Shown here: positions 1 through 5,417 of the stretch, in pieces | How positions within the stretch are numbered: position 1 is the stretch's first letter | How the letters are laid out: each line of letters opens with the position of its first letter | Assembly (NCBI GenBank): GCA_947167435.1 | Contig: CAMVIC010000125.1 | Location: forward strand, 1 to 5,417 | Direction of reading: 5' to 3' | DNA length: 5,417 nucleotides | DNA from: an uncultured Clostridia bacterium | Lineage (GTDB): Bacteria; Bacillota_A; Clostridia; Oscillospirales; Oscillospiraceae | Notes under the pieces: model-generated | What the model saw: only the letters and a program-made list of their open reading frames with translations | What the model was told of the DNA's origin: nothing | The model's database searches: none | Position numbers and translations under genes: made by a program

Positions 1-146
1 TTTTCAAAAAAGCTGTTGTAAAAGGTCATCAGCTGCGGAATCAGGGTAAAGCTGATGTAGGCGATGAAGAAGGGCAGGATGAAAATGTAGCCCCACTTGG
101 CATAGCTGATGCCTTTCTTCCTTTTCTTGTCAATCCTCTCGTTCAT
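1..146 (-). CDS. ABC sugar transporter permease, MalF/UgpA type (N-terminal fragment, cut by window edge)
   Basis: This is the first 48 codons, plus two bases, of an inner-membrane permease of a carbohydrate importer; the rest lies beyond the left edge. Seen: a short basic N-terminus (MNERIDKKRKKG) followed by a hydrophobic stretch from about residue 19 (GYIFILPFFIAYISFTLIP) and the FYNSFF segment. The 'ILPF...P.....YNSF' pattern is typical of the first membrane helix of MalF/UgpA-like permeases (binding-protein-dependent transport family). The start chosen is the ATG at 144-146, because the ATG four bases upstream (148-150) runs into a TGA after six codons. An AGGGGGG purine run (153-159) lies six bases upstream as ribosome binding site. 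It follows the sugar-binding protein gene on the same strand after a 155-nt gap holding a strong palindrome, so it is probably in the same operon. A second permease gene would be expected next. Substrate cannot be told from this fragment. Confidence 0.85.
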   Translation of the reverse strand, partial: MNERIDKKRKKGISYAKWGYIFILPFFIAYISFTLIPQLMTFYNSFFE

Positions 147-190
147 TCATGTCCCCCCTGCAGTGTATTTGGTAAAAGCGCTTCACAAGC

Positions 191-203
191 CGTCCTGCGG
201 ACG
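191..203. other. Short hairpin in the binding protein-permease gap
   Basis: CGTCC-tgc-GGACG forms a perfect 5-bp stem with a 3-base loop, between the large palindrome and the permease ribosome binding site. There is no T-run on either side, so it is not a classical terminator. It may add structure to the intercistronic mRNA, but a stem this short can occur by chance. Confidence 0.35.
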
Positions 204-231
204 ACCTCTGAACTGCCCTTATCGAAAGCAG

Positions 232-262
232 GCAGGGGCAAGGCAATTTGCCTTGCCCCTGC
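232..262. repeat. Perfect 31-bp palindrome (mRNA hairpin) between binding-protein and permease genes
   Basis: The arm GCAGGGGCAAGGCAA (232-246) and its exact reverse complement (248-262) flank a single central base at 247. In RNA this makes a very stable, GC-rich stem of about 13 bp closed by a 5-base loop. It begins 40 nt after the binding-protein stop codon in the direction of transcription (minus strand). The bases after it on that strand (CTGCTTTCGATAAGG) contain no proper U-run, so it is more likely a partial terminator or a 3'-end stabiliser than a full stop. Intercistronic hairpins after binding-protein genes are known from systems such as malE-malF, where they help keep the binding protein in excess over the permeases. 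That role here is inferred. Confidence 0.85.
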
Positions 263-301
263 GAATAAGGTGCTATGCTTGTTTTTCTACCCGATCAGTC
301 C

Positions 302-1591
302 TCAGGGGATGATGATGGAGGGGTAGGTCTCCTCAACGTAGTTGTAGAAGTTGTTCAGAGCGGTGTCCTTGTCGACGGTGCCCTTGAAGTACTCCTGGCA
401 GTAGGTCTGCAGGCCCTCGTTCAGCAGCTGGTCATAGATGGTGTGGTTCTCCCAGACGATGTTGTCGGTCATAGCGGAGAAGACAGCCACGTCGTTCTGG
501 CCGCCCAGGAAGGCGTTGCCGTAGTCGGGATCAGCAGCGAACTTGGCGTTGACAGCCTGGTTGTTGGAGAACTGAGCCTCGTTGGCAACCAAAGCGGAGC
601 AGACTTCCTCGTCGTTGATGAAGGTGTTCATGATGTCAGCAACCATGCTGGGGTTGTCGGTGCCGGCAGGAGCCAGCAGCCAGGTGCCGCCCCAGAAGTG
701 AGCAGCGGGGCCTTCGCAGATGGCCCAGTCGCCGGAGCAGCCCTTGTCGGGATCCTGAGCGTTGCCCATGCAGAAGTTGAAGTACCAGGCAGGTCCGAAG
801 AAGCACATGGTCTTGCCGTCAGCAAACATCTGGACGTTCTTCTCGTCGTCCCAGATACCGGCGGTCAGGGTGTAGCCGTTGTTAACGAAGTTCTCGGTCT
901 GAGCCAGCCAGGCCAGAATCTGATCGTCGAACTGCAGCTCGCCGTTCTCGTTGACCCAAGGAGTGGTGCAGTTGTTGGAGAACACACGGTAGGTCTCAGC
1001 GAAGGAAGCGGTCATGTAGTAGCCCTTGGCCTTGGCATCGGCAGCGACAGCTTCGAACTTGTCCCAGCTGTCCAGCTTGGCCTGGACCTCGGCGGGATCG
1101 GAGGTGCCGAGCACGTCCTCAGCGATGGAGCGGCGGTAGATCAGAGCGGAGGGGCAGCACTGGAAGGAGACACCCTTCACAACGCCGGCGGCGTCGGAAG
1201 CGGCCTGCACGGTGTAGTTGTAGGCGTTGGAGAAGTCGGTCACGCCGAGCTTGGTGACGTCCTGGGTGGCGTCGGAATTGACGTACTTGAGAATGTAGTC
1301 GGCCTCGGCCAGGAACATATCGACCTTCTCGTCGTCAGCGGCGTTGGCCTGGTTGAGCAGAGCCTCATCCAGCTTCTGCTGGTAAGCGCCGTTGTCGCTG
1401 GGGGTGATGATCCAGTTCACGGTGACGCCTTCGGGAACGGTGTAGTACTTCTCGAAGAAGCCCTTGAACTCTTCATTCCATGCGTAGATGTTGAAGACTT
1501 TTCCTTCCTCGGCAGCGGCCTTGGGAGCGCCGACGGAAACCAGCGCGAAGACCATTACCAGAGCCAGGAGCATTGCGGTAAGCTTTTTCAT
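302..1591 (-). CDS. Extracellular sugar-binding protein of an ABC importer (family 1 solute-binding protein)
   Basis: A 429-residue protein predicted to capture a sugar outside the membrane and deliver it to the permease encoded downstream. Seen: a classical export signal (MKKLTAMLLALVMVFALVSV, residues 1-20) ending in APKAAAEE, with a likely signal peptidase I cut after A27. No cysteine fits a lipoprotein box, which is unusual for a Gram-positive binding protein. The mature start KVFNIYAWNEEFKGFF (31-46), the FADGKTMCFFGPAWYF region (256-271) and GGTWLLAPAGTDNPSMVADIMNTFINDEEV (301-330, split here by family core) match the general plan of family 1 sugar-binding proteins (usual length about 420-450). 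Many tryptophans and tyrosines fit sugar stacking. Nine cysteines, including a CC pair at 145-146, are notable. The ATG has a strong GAGGAGG site (1599-1605) seven bases upstream. The gene starts 63 nt after the LacI gene and precedes the permease. A beta-glucoside such as cellobiose is the inferred ligand, from the divergent phosphorylase only. Confidence 0.93.
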   Translation of the reverse strand: MKKLTAMLLALVMVFALVSVGAPKAAAEEGKVFNIYAWNEEFKGFFEKYYTVPEGVTVNWIITPSDNGAYQQKLDEALLNQANAADDEKVDMFLAEADYILKYVNSDATQDVTKLGVTDFSNAYNYTVQAASDAAGVVKGVSFQCCPSALIYRRSIAEDVLGTSDPAEVQAKLDSWDKFEAVAADAKAKGYYMTASFAETYRVFSNNCTTPWVNENGELQFDDQILAWLAQTENFVNNGYTLTAGIWDDEKNVQMFADGKTMCFFGPAWYFNFCMGNAQDPDKGCSGDWAICEGPAAHFWGGTWLLAPAGTDNPSMVADIMNTFINDEEVCSALVANEAQFSNNQAVNAKFAADPDYGNAFLGGQNDVAVFSAMTDNIVWENHTIYDQLLNEGLQTYCQEYFKGTVDKDTALNNFYNYVEETYPSIIIP

Positions 1592-1631
1592 GTTTTTTCC
1601 TCCTCATTTTTTTGTGATCTTATTTTATGCA

Positions 1632-1676
1632 GGTTGCCCTGCCAATCACCGAAATCAGGGTTTCACCCGGGCAACC
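1632..1676. other. Inverted repeat spanning the lacI-type stop codon
   Basis: GGTTGCCC (1632-1639) and GGGCAACC (1669-1676) are exact reverse complements, 29 bases apart, with a small inner GGGT-gaa-ACCC stem. The repressor stop codon (1655-1657) lies inside the loop. On the minus strand the repeat is followed by TGCATAAAATAAGATC, with no T-run, so it is a poor intrinsic terminator. It could slow polymerase or shield the mRNA between the repressor and binding-protein genes. The A/T-rich stretch just after it might hold a separate promoter (a TGCATAAAAT extended -10-like string), but I see no good -35. Confidence 0.35.
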
Positions 1677-2668
1677 GATTCGCCCTCCAGCAGTCTGCCG
1701 GGAATGACCACCCGGTCCGCCAACGTGGTGCGGGGATGCTCGATCAGCTCCACAAGCCGGGCTGCTGCCGTGCGGCCAAGCTCGCCGGTATTCTGCTTCC
1801 AGGTGGTGAGCCGGGGGCTGATGATCTGGGAGAGATTGATGCCGTCGTAGCCCATGACGGAGATATCCTCCGGGATTCTGAGCTGCGCCTGGCGGATGGC
1901 GTTCATGCCGCCCAGAAAGGAAAAGTCATCGGGAAAGAGGATGCAGCCGGGTCTTTCGGGCAGCGCCAGCAGCTTTTTCGTCGCCTCCTGGCAGCGGGCC
2001 GGATCGTGGAAGCGGCTTTCGATCACCCAGTTCTCCGGAACATGAATCCCCAGGTCCTCGCAGGCCCGGTAAAAACCGGTCAGCCGGTTTTCCGTGACCG
2101 CAGTGCGCTCCCCGTGGATAAAGGCCAGACGGCGGTGTCCCATGGACGCGGCGTAACGTACCAGCGCCTCGGTGCCGTTTACGTTGTCGGACACCACGGA
2201 GATGCGGTTGTTGAACATGTGGTCGATGGTGACCACCGGAAGCTGGGACCGTACCAGCTCCAGCACCAGAGGGTCGTTGAAATCCACCGAGGCGATTACC
2301 ACGCCGTCCACCCCGCGGTAGAGGCAGTGCTGCAGATAGCTTGTCGGCCTGTCGCCCACGTTGCAGCTGATGAAGGTGATGTCGTAGCCCCGGCGTTCGG
2401 CCTCCACCCGCAGGCTGTCCAGCACGGAGGAGAAATACTCATGGGCAAGGCCGCTGCTCTGTTCGTCCACGAACAGGATGCCGATGTTGTAGGTCCGGTT
2501 GGTCTTCAGGGCCCGGGCTGCGGAATTTGCCATGTACCCCATCTCATCCGCAACGGCGCGGATGCGCTCCCGGGTCTCGGCGCCGATGTCCTGCTGTCCG
2601 TTTAGAGCTTTGCTGACCGTGGCGATTGAGACTCCGCAACGTTTGGCTATGTCTTTCATGGAGACCAC
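1655..2668 (-). CDS. LacI-family transcriptional repressor of the locus
   Basis: A 337-residue cytoplasmic DNA-binding regulator predicted to repress the importer and the phosphorylase until its sugar ligand appears. Seen: a full LacI-type N-terminal helix-turn-helix (MKDIAKRCGVSIATVSKALN, residues 4-23), a hinge helix with NSAARALKTN (48-57) whose Leu would enter the minor groove at the operator centre, then a periplasmic-binding-protein-like sensor (about 60-325). Conserved sensor segments are DGVV (121-124), SMGHRRLAFIHG (175-186), ENRLTGF (193-199), DDF (247-249) and DISVMGYDG (268-276). Length is normal for the family (330-345). There is no extra C-terminal leucine-zipper helix, so a dimer is expected. 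The GTG at 2666-2668 is chosen because a GTGAGGAG site (2678-2685) sits nine bases upstream; the internal ATG three codons later would be too far away. It is first in the leftward operon and its own promoter carries a matching operator, indicating autoregulation. The ligand is unproven; cellobiose or a derivative fits the context. Confidence 0.95.
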   Translation of the reverse strand: MVSMKDIAKRCGVSIATVSKALNGQQDIGAETRERIRAVADEMGYMANSAARALKTNRTYNIGILFVDEQSSGLAHEYFSSVLDSLRVEAERRGYDITFISCNVGDRPTSYLQHCLYRGVDGVVIASVDFNDPLVLELVRSQLPVVTIDHMFNNRISVVSDNVNGTEALVRYAASMGHRRLAFIHGERTAVTENRLTGFYRACEDLGIHVPENWVIESRFHDPARCQEATKKLLALPERPGCILFPDDFSFLGGMNAIRQAQLRIPEDISVMGYDGINLSQIISPRLTTWKQNTGELGRTAAARLVELIEHPRTTLADRVVIPGRLLEGESVARVKP

Positions 2669-2681
2669 AGCGCTCAGCTCC

Positions 2682-2701
2682 TCACTTAATCGTTTACGCT
2701 A
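2682..2701. promoter_or_regulatory. LacI-type operator at the repressor promoter (autoregulation)
   Basis: TCACTTAATCGTTTACGCTA is an imperfect dyad centred on the CpG at 2691-2692, the hallmark of LacI-family operators. Its core ACTTAATCGTTTAC (2684-2697) matches 13 of 14 bases of the operator before the phosphorylase gene, in the same orientation. It lies between the predicted -10 (2705-2710) and the ribosome site, overlapping the probable transcription start, so a bound repressor would block initiation. That the LacI protein encoded here binds it is an inference from position and similarity. Confidence 0.75.
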
Positions 2702-2704
2702 CTC

Positions 2705-2733
2705 AAGATACCCCAACTTGCACGAAAAAGCAA
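2705..2733 (-). promoter_or_regulatory. Predicted sigma-A promoter of the repressor/importer operon
   Basis: On the minus strand, -35 TTGCTT (2733-2728) and -10 TATCTT (2710-2705) are separated by exactly 17 bp. The predicted start falls near 2698, within the operator. Upstream, on this strand, A-runs opposite T-runs at 2738-2742, 2748-2753 and 2756-2761 resemble an UP element. The hexamers match consensus only moderately (3/6 and 4/6), but the spacing and the mirrored copy on the other side support the call. Confidence 0.6.
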
Positions 2734-2870
2734 GACATTTTTCGTAATTTTTTCGTTTTTTGTTGCACTTGTATATTTTCCCTGCCGGTTTTTGGCGATT
2801 CTGACGAAACCGCCCTTTATTTTCACCCGTCAGAGCCTTCATCTGCGCCGCTTGCTTTGGTATCTCAACT

Positions 2871-2896
2871 AAAAAAATCGAAAAAAGCGCAAAAAA
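2871..2896. promoter_or_regulatory. Three phased A-tracts upstream of the phosphorylase promoter
   Basis: A7 (2871-2877), A6 (2881-2886) and A6 (2891-2896) start exactly 10 bp apart and end four bases before the -35 hexamer. Runs in phase with the helical turn bend DNA, and A-rich sequence at this place typically serves as an UP element that contacts the RNA polymerase alpha subunits. Promoter strengthening is therefore likely but not shown. Confidence 0.6.
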
Positions 2897-2899
2897 GGC

Positions 2900-2928
2900 T
2901 TGCTTTTTCTGGTTAAATAGGCTAACCT
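2900..2928 (+). promoter_or_regulatory. Predicted sigma-A promoter of the GH94 phosphorylase gene
   Basis: -35 TTGCTT (2900-2905), a 17-bp spacer and -10 TAACCT (2923-2928) place the start near 2935, just ahead of the operator at 2945-2964. The -10 is a weak match (3/6); an alternative is TTAAAT at 2913-2918, without a good -35. The -35 and its flanks (CTTGCTTTTTC, 2899-2909) are identical to those of the leftward promoter. A GGTTA-N7-TAACC dyad (2911-2927) overlaps the -10 region. Confidence 0.5.
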
Positions 2929-2944
2929 AGAGGGCGAAACCCAA

Positions 2945-2964
2945 GTACTTAAACGTTTACTTAC
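2945..2964. promoter_or_regulatory. LacI-type operator before the phosphorylase gene
   Basis: GTACTTAAACGTTTACTTAC is a dyad with 16 of 20 symmetric positions around a perfect TAAACGTTTA core (2950-2959) centred on CpG. This is the classic LacI-family operator form. It lies downstream of the predicted start and seven bases before the ribosome binding site, so a bound repressor would act as a block to transcription. The near-copy at the repressor promoter makes the adjacent LacI protein the best candidate to bind it; another LacI-family protein such as CcpA is less likely because the repeat is local to this locus. Confidence 0.82.
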
Positions 2965-2984
2965 AAAAGTAGGAGGTACTGCTT

Positions 2985-5417
2985 GTGAAGTTTGGTGCAT
3001 TCGATGACGCGCGGCGGGAATATGTGATTACGACTCCGCGCACGCCCCTGCCCTGGATCAACTATCTGGGCAGCGAAGACTTCTTTACCCTGCTGAGCAA
3101 CACCGCAGGCGGCTACAGCTTTTACCGGGACGCCCGTCTGCGCCGTCTGACCCGCTACCGCTATAACAACTGCCCGCTGGATTCCGATGGCTTTCACATT
3201 TATATTAAAGACGGCGACACCGTCTGGAATCCGGGCTGGCAGCCCACCCAGACAGAGCTGGATTCCTACCTCTGCCGTCACGGCCTGGGCTATACGGTCC
3301 TCCAGGGCAGCAAGAACGGCGTCACCGCCGGTCAGGAGCTGTTTGTCCCCAAGGGCGACAACTGCCTGCTGATGCGCGTGACCGTGAAGAACGAGAGCGG
3401 CGCGGCAAAAACCGTCAGCGTCTTCCCCTTTGTGGAATTCTGCCTGTGGGACGCCATGGACGACGCCTCCAACTTCCAGCGCAACTACTCCACCGGCGAG
3501 GTGGAGGTGGTGGGCAGCGCCATTTACCACAAGACCGAGTACCGGGAGCGCCGGGACCACTACGCGGTCTTCTGGGCAAACCGGGAGCCCAAGAGCTTCG
3601 ACACCGCCCGGGACGCCTTCATCGGCGTTTACGGCAGCCCCGCAAAGCCTCAGGCGGTATTCGGTGACGGCTGCACCGGCAGCGTGGCCCACGGCTGGGC
3701 CCCCGTCGCCGCCCAGCAGTTTGATTTCACCCTGGCCCCGGGCCAGAGCGAGAGCGTGATCTTCGGCCTGGGCTACATTGAAAACCCGGTGGCCGAGAAG
3801 TTCACGGCCCCCGGCGTCATCAACAAGACCAGAGCCGAGGCCATGATCGCCCGCTACGCCACCGACGCGGACTTCGACGCCGCCCTGTCCGCCCTGGCCA
3901 GGCACTGGGACGCGCTGCTGTCCAACTATCAGGTCTGCACCGGCGAGGAGAAGCTGGACCGGATGGTGAACATCTGGAACCAGTACCAGTGCATGGTCAC
4001 CTTCAACATGAGCCGCTCCGCCAGCTACTTTGAAAGCGGCATGGGCCGCGGCATGGGCTTCCGGGATTCCTGCCAGGACCTGCTGGGCTTTGTGCACATG
4101 ATCCCGGAGCGTGCCCGGGAGCGCATTCTGGACATCGCCGCCACCCAGTTCCCCGACGGCAGCGCCTATCACCAGTACCAGCCCCTGACCAAGAAGGGCA
4201 ACCTGGCCGTGGGCAGCGGCTTCAACGACGACCCCCTGTGGCTCATCGCCGGCACCGACGCCTATATCCGCGAGACCGGCGACTGGTCCATCCTGGACGA
4301 GCAGGTGGATTTCGACAACGATTCCAGTCTGGCCCAGCCCCTGATGGAGCATCTGCGCCGCAGCTTCAACTACACCCGCACCCATCTGGGCCCCCACGGC
4401 CTGCCGCTGATCGGCCGGGCGGACTGGAACGACTGCCTGAACCTGAACTGCTTCTCCGAGCACCCGGGCGAGAGCTTCCAGATCACCGGACCCAGCGAGG
4501 GTCCCGTGGCCGAGAGCGTGTTTATCGCCGGCATGTTCGTGAAATACGGCCGCGCCTATGAGGATATCTGCCGCCACCTTGGGCTGACCGCCGAGGCGGA
4601 CGAGGCCGCCAAGGCCATCGCCGCGGTGGAGGCCGCCACCCTGGACGCCGGCTGGGACGGCGCCTGGTTCCGCCGCGCCTTTGACGCCTACGGCAACGTG
4701 GTGGGCGGCAAGGAGTGCGAGGAGGGCCAGATCTTCATCGAGCCCCAGGGCATGTGCGTCATGGCCGGCATCGGCAAGGAGACCGGCGAGGCCGCCAAGG
4801 CCCTGGAGAGCGTGAAGGAGCGGCTGGACACCCAATACGGCATCGTGCTGCTGCAGCCCGCCTACACCCGCTACCATCTGGAGCTGGGCGAGATCTCCAG
4901 CTATCCCCCCGGATACAAGGAGAACGCCGGCATCTTCTGCCACAACAACCCCTGGATCGTCTGCGCAGAGGCCGTTCTGGGCCACGGCGACCGGGCCTTC
5001 CAGGTCTACGCCCGCACCGCCCCCGCCTATATCGAGGATATCAGCGAGATTCACCGGACCGAGCCCTATGTGTACAGCCAGATGATTGCCGGCAAGGACG
5101 CCCCCAGCTTCGGCGAGGGCAAGAACAGCTGGCTCACCGGCACCGCCGCCTGGACCTTCCTGAGCATCTCCCAGGCCATCCTGGGCGTGGTCCCCACGCT
5201 GGACGGCCTGAAGGTCGACCCCTGCATCCCCGCGGCCATGAAGGGCTTCACCGTCTCCCGCCGCTACCGGGGCGCCACCTATGAAATCACCGTGGAAAAC
5301 CCCGACGGCGTGCAGTACGGCGTCAGGAGTCTGACGGTGGACGGAAAAGAGCAGTCCAGCAACGTGATCGCCCCCGCCCCCGCCGGCAGCACCGTGAAGG
5401 TCACGGTCCGCATGGGC
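2985..5417 (+). CDS. cbpA: GH94 glycoside phosphorylase, probable cellobiose phosphorylase (stop codon beyond window edge)
   Basis: A cytoplasmic enzyme (no signal peptide) predicted to perform reversible phosphorolysis of cellobiose to alpha-glucose 1-phosphate and glucose. The GTG at 2985 follows AGGAGG (2971-2976) with eight bases between. Translation starts [20 protein letters not shown] and continues with [29 protein letters not shown], the known opening of cellobiose phosphorylases. Rough layout: N-terminal beta-sandwich (1-270), helical linker, (alpha/alpha)6 barrel (about 310-725), C-terminal beta domain. [15 protein letters not shown] carries the expected general acid Asp483; family phosphate-site residues appear as Arg360 (GFRDS), His653 (FCHNNPW) and Thr718-Gly719 (SWLTGT). 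YRERR (186-190) is a substrate-side segment in these enzymes. The 811 codons match the usual 800-825 residues, so few if any are missing. Cellodextrin phosphorylases are longer (about 980); chitobiose phosphorylase is the main alternative, but the N-terminal and WNDCLNLN sequences favour cellobiose. The symbol is a family-level suggestion. It diverges from the LacI/importer operon. Confidence 0.93.
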   Translation, partial: MKFGAFDDARREYVITTPRTPLPWINYLGSEDFFTLLSNTAGGYSFYRDARLRRLTRYRYNNCPLDSDGFHIYIKDGDTVWNPGWQPTQTELDSYLCRHGLGYTVLQGSKNGVTAGQELFVPKGDNCLLMRVTVKNESGAAKTVSVFPFVEFCLWDAMDDASNFQRNYSTGEVEVVGSAIYHKTEYRERRDHYAVFWANREPKSFDTARDAFIGVYGSPAKPQAVFGDGCTGSVAHGWAPVAAQQFDFTLAPGQSESVIFGLGYIENPVAEKFTAPGVINKTRAEAMIARYATDADFDAALSALARHWDALLSNYQVCTGEEKLDRMVNIWNQYQCMVTFNMSRSASYFESGMGRGMGFRDSCQDLLGFVHMIPERARERILDIAATQFPDGSAYHQYQPLTKKGNLAVGSGFNDDPLWLIAGTDAYIRETGDWSILDEQVDFDNDSSLAQPLMEHLRRSFNYTRTHLGPHGLPLIGRADWNDCLNLNCFSEHPGESFQITGPSEGPVAESVFIAGMFVKYGRAYEDICRHLGLTAEADEAAKAIAAVEAATLDAGWDGAWFRRAFDAYGNVVGGKECEEGQIFIEPQGMCVMAGIGKETGEAAKALESVKERLDTQYGIVLLQPAYTRYHLELGEISSYPPGYKENAGIFCHNNPWIVCAEAVLGHGDRAFQVYARTAPAYIEDISEIHRTEPYVYSQMIAGKDAPSFGEGKNSWLTGTAAWTFLSISQAILGVVPTLDGLKVDPCIPAAMKGFTVSRRYRGATYEITVENPDGVQYGVRSLTVDGKEQSSNVIAPAPAGSTVKVTVRMG

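Larger units (their letters stand above)
2669..2984. promoter_or_regulatory. Divergent A/T-rich control region between repressor and phosphorylase genes
   Basis: This 316-nt gap without a convincing gene separates the two GTG starts. It contains the repressor ribosome site and operator, the leftward promoter, a central part (about 2762-2870) with little recognisable content apart from a 7-bp inverted repeat (TCTGACG 2800-2806 / CGTCAGA 2828-2834), phased A-tracts, the rightward promoter, the second operator and the phosphorylase ribosome site. Its A/T richness contrasts sharply with the GC-rich genes around it. A 47-codon frame on the minus strand (2842 to 2699) overlaps the leftward promoter and lacks a good ribosome site; I do not call it a gene. 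Confidence 0.85.

Noticed and set aside
232..276. Palindrome as a classical intrinsic terminator
   Set aside because: The minus-strand sequence after the stem has no U-run, and on the plus strand the nearest T-run is about 15 bases away. There is also no plus-strand gene ending here.
2176..2183. CGTTTACG inside the repressor gene, identical to part of the repressor operator
   Set aside because: Only one half plus the centre matches; the left half-site is absent and the bases encode the ordinary Val-Asn-Gly region of the sensor domain. A chance 8-mer is a sufficient explanation.
275..2605. A 776-codon open frame on the plus strand, antisense to the binding-protein and repressor genes
   Set aside because: It mirrors two well-recognised genes on the other strand and crosses their gap. 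The translation is low-complexity (rich in Val, Gly, Leu) with no recognisable domain. It results from strong codon bias that avoids stops in the opposite frame.
2699..2842. A 47-codon basic peptide frame on the minus strand starting MKALTGENKGRFRQ
   Set aside because: It has no good ribosome binding site, lies over the predicted repressor promoter and operator, and shows no family resemblance. A conserved leader peptide is not excluded but is not supported.
2626..2916. A 96-codon plus-strand frame in the divergent region
   Set aside because: It begins antisense to the repressor gene, crosses both promoter regions, has no ribosome site and reads as A/T-rich noise.
2961..5054. A 697-codon open frame on the minus strand, antisense to the phosphorylase gene
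   Set aside because: The sense strand encodes an unmistakable GH94 enzyme with active-site motifs. The antisense product is a repetitive Ala/Gly/Val/His sequence without family features, as expected from GC-rich third positions.
1..5417. Mobile elements, CRISPR arrays, tRNA or rRNA genes, riboswitches
   Set aside because: I saw no transposase, regularly spaced repeats, tRNA-like cloverleaf, rRNA sequence or recognisable riboswitch core on either strand.

Overview
The window looks like part of a carbohydrate-use locus from a GC-rich, low-oxygen Bacillota, probably a Clostridia/Oscillospirales-type gut bacterium. This rests on strong AGGAGG-type ribosome binding sites, strong use of C/G-ending codons in the genes beside a very A/T-rich promoter region, and a LacI regulator plus family 1 ABC sugar importer typical of that group. 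The taxonomy is an inference from style, not from a marker gene.

Layout: two transcription units diverge from a 316-nt A/T-rich control region (2669-2984). Leftward (minus strand) run a LacI-family repressor (1655-2668), an extracellular sugar-binding protein (302-1591) and the first 48 codons of an ABC sugar permease (1-146, cut by the window edge). Rightward runs a GH94 glycoside phosphorylase that closely resembles cellobiose phosphorylase (2985-5417). It reaches the window edge after 811 codons, about full length, with its stop codon just outside.

Control: each side of the divergent region has a promoter with the same build. From upstream to downstream there are A-tracts spaced about one helical turn apart, a shared 11-bp block CTTGCTTTTTC containing the -35 hexamer, a 17-bp spacer and a -10. 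Just past the predicted transcription start lies a near-identical LacI-type operator (ACTTAA[A/T]CGTTTAC). The simplest reading is that the repressor controls its own importer operon and the phosphorylase together. A perfect 31-bp palindrome separates the binding-protein gene from the permease gene and probably helps set a high binding-protein to permease ratio.

How the parts fit: the binding protein would capture a beta-glucoside such as cellobiose or a short cello-oligosaccharide, and the permease would import it. The cytoplasmic phosphorylase would split it with phosphate into alpha-glucose 1-phosphate and glucose, sparing ATP. The sugar or a derivative would release the LacI repressor. 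The gene families are well known. The less ordinary points are the mirrored promoter/operator architecture, the palindrome, and a binding protein that lacks the usual lipoprotein cysteine. I did not find evidence of an entirely new system.
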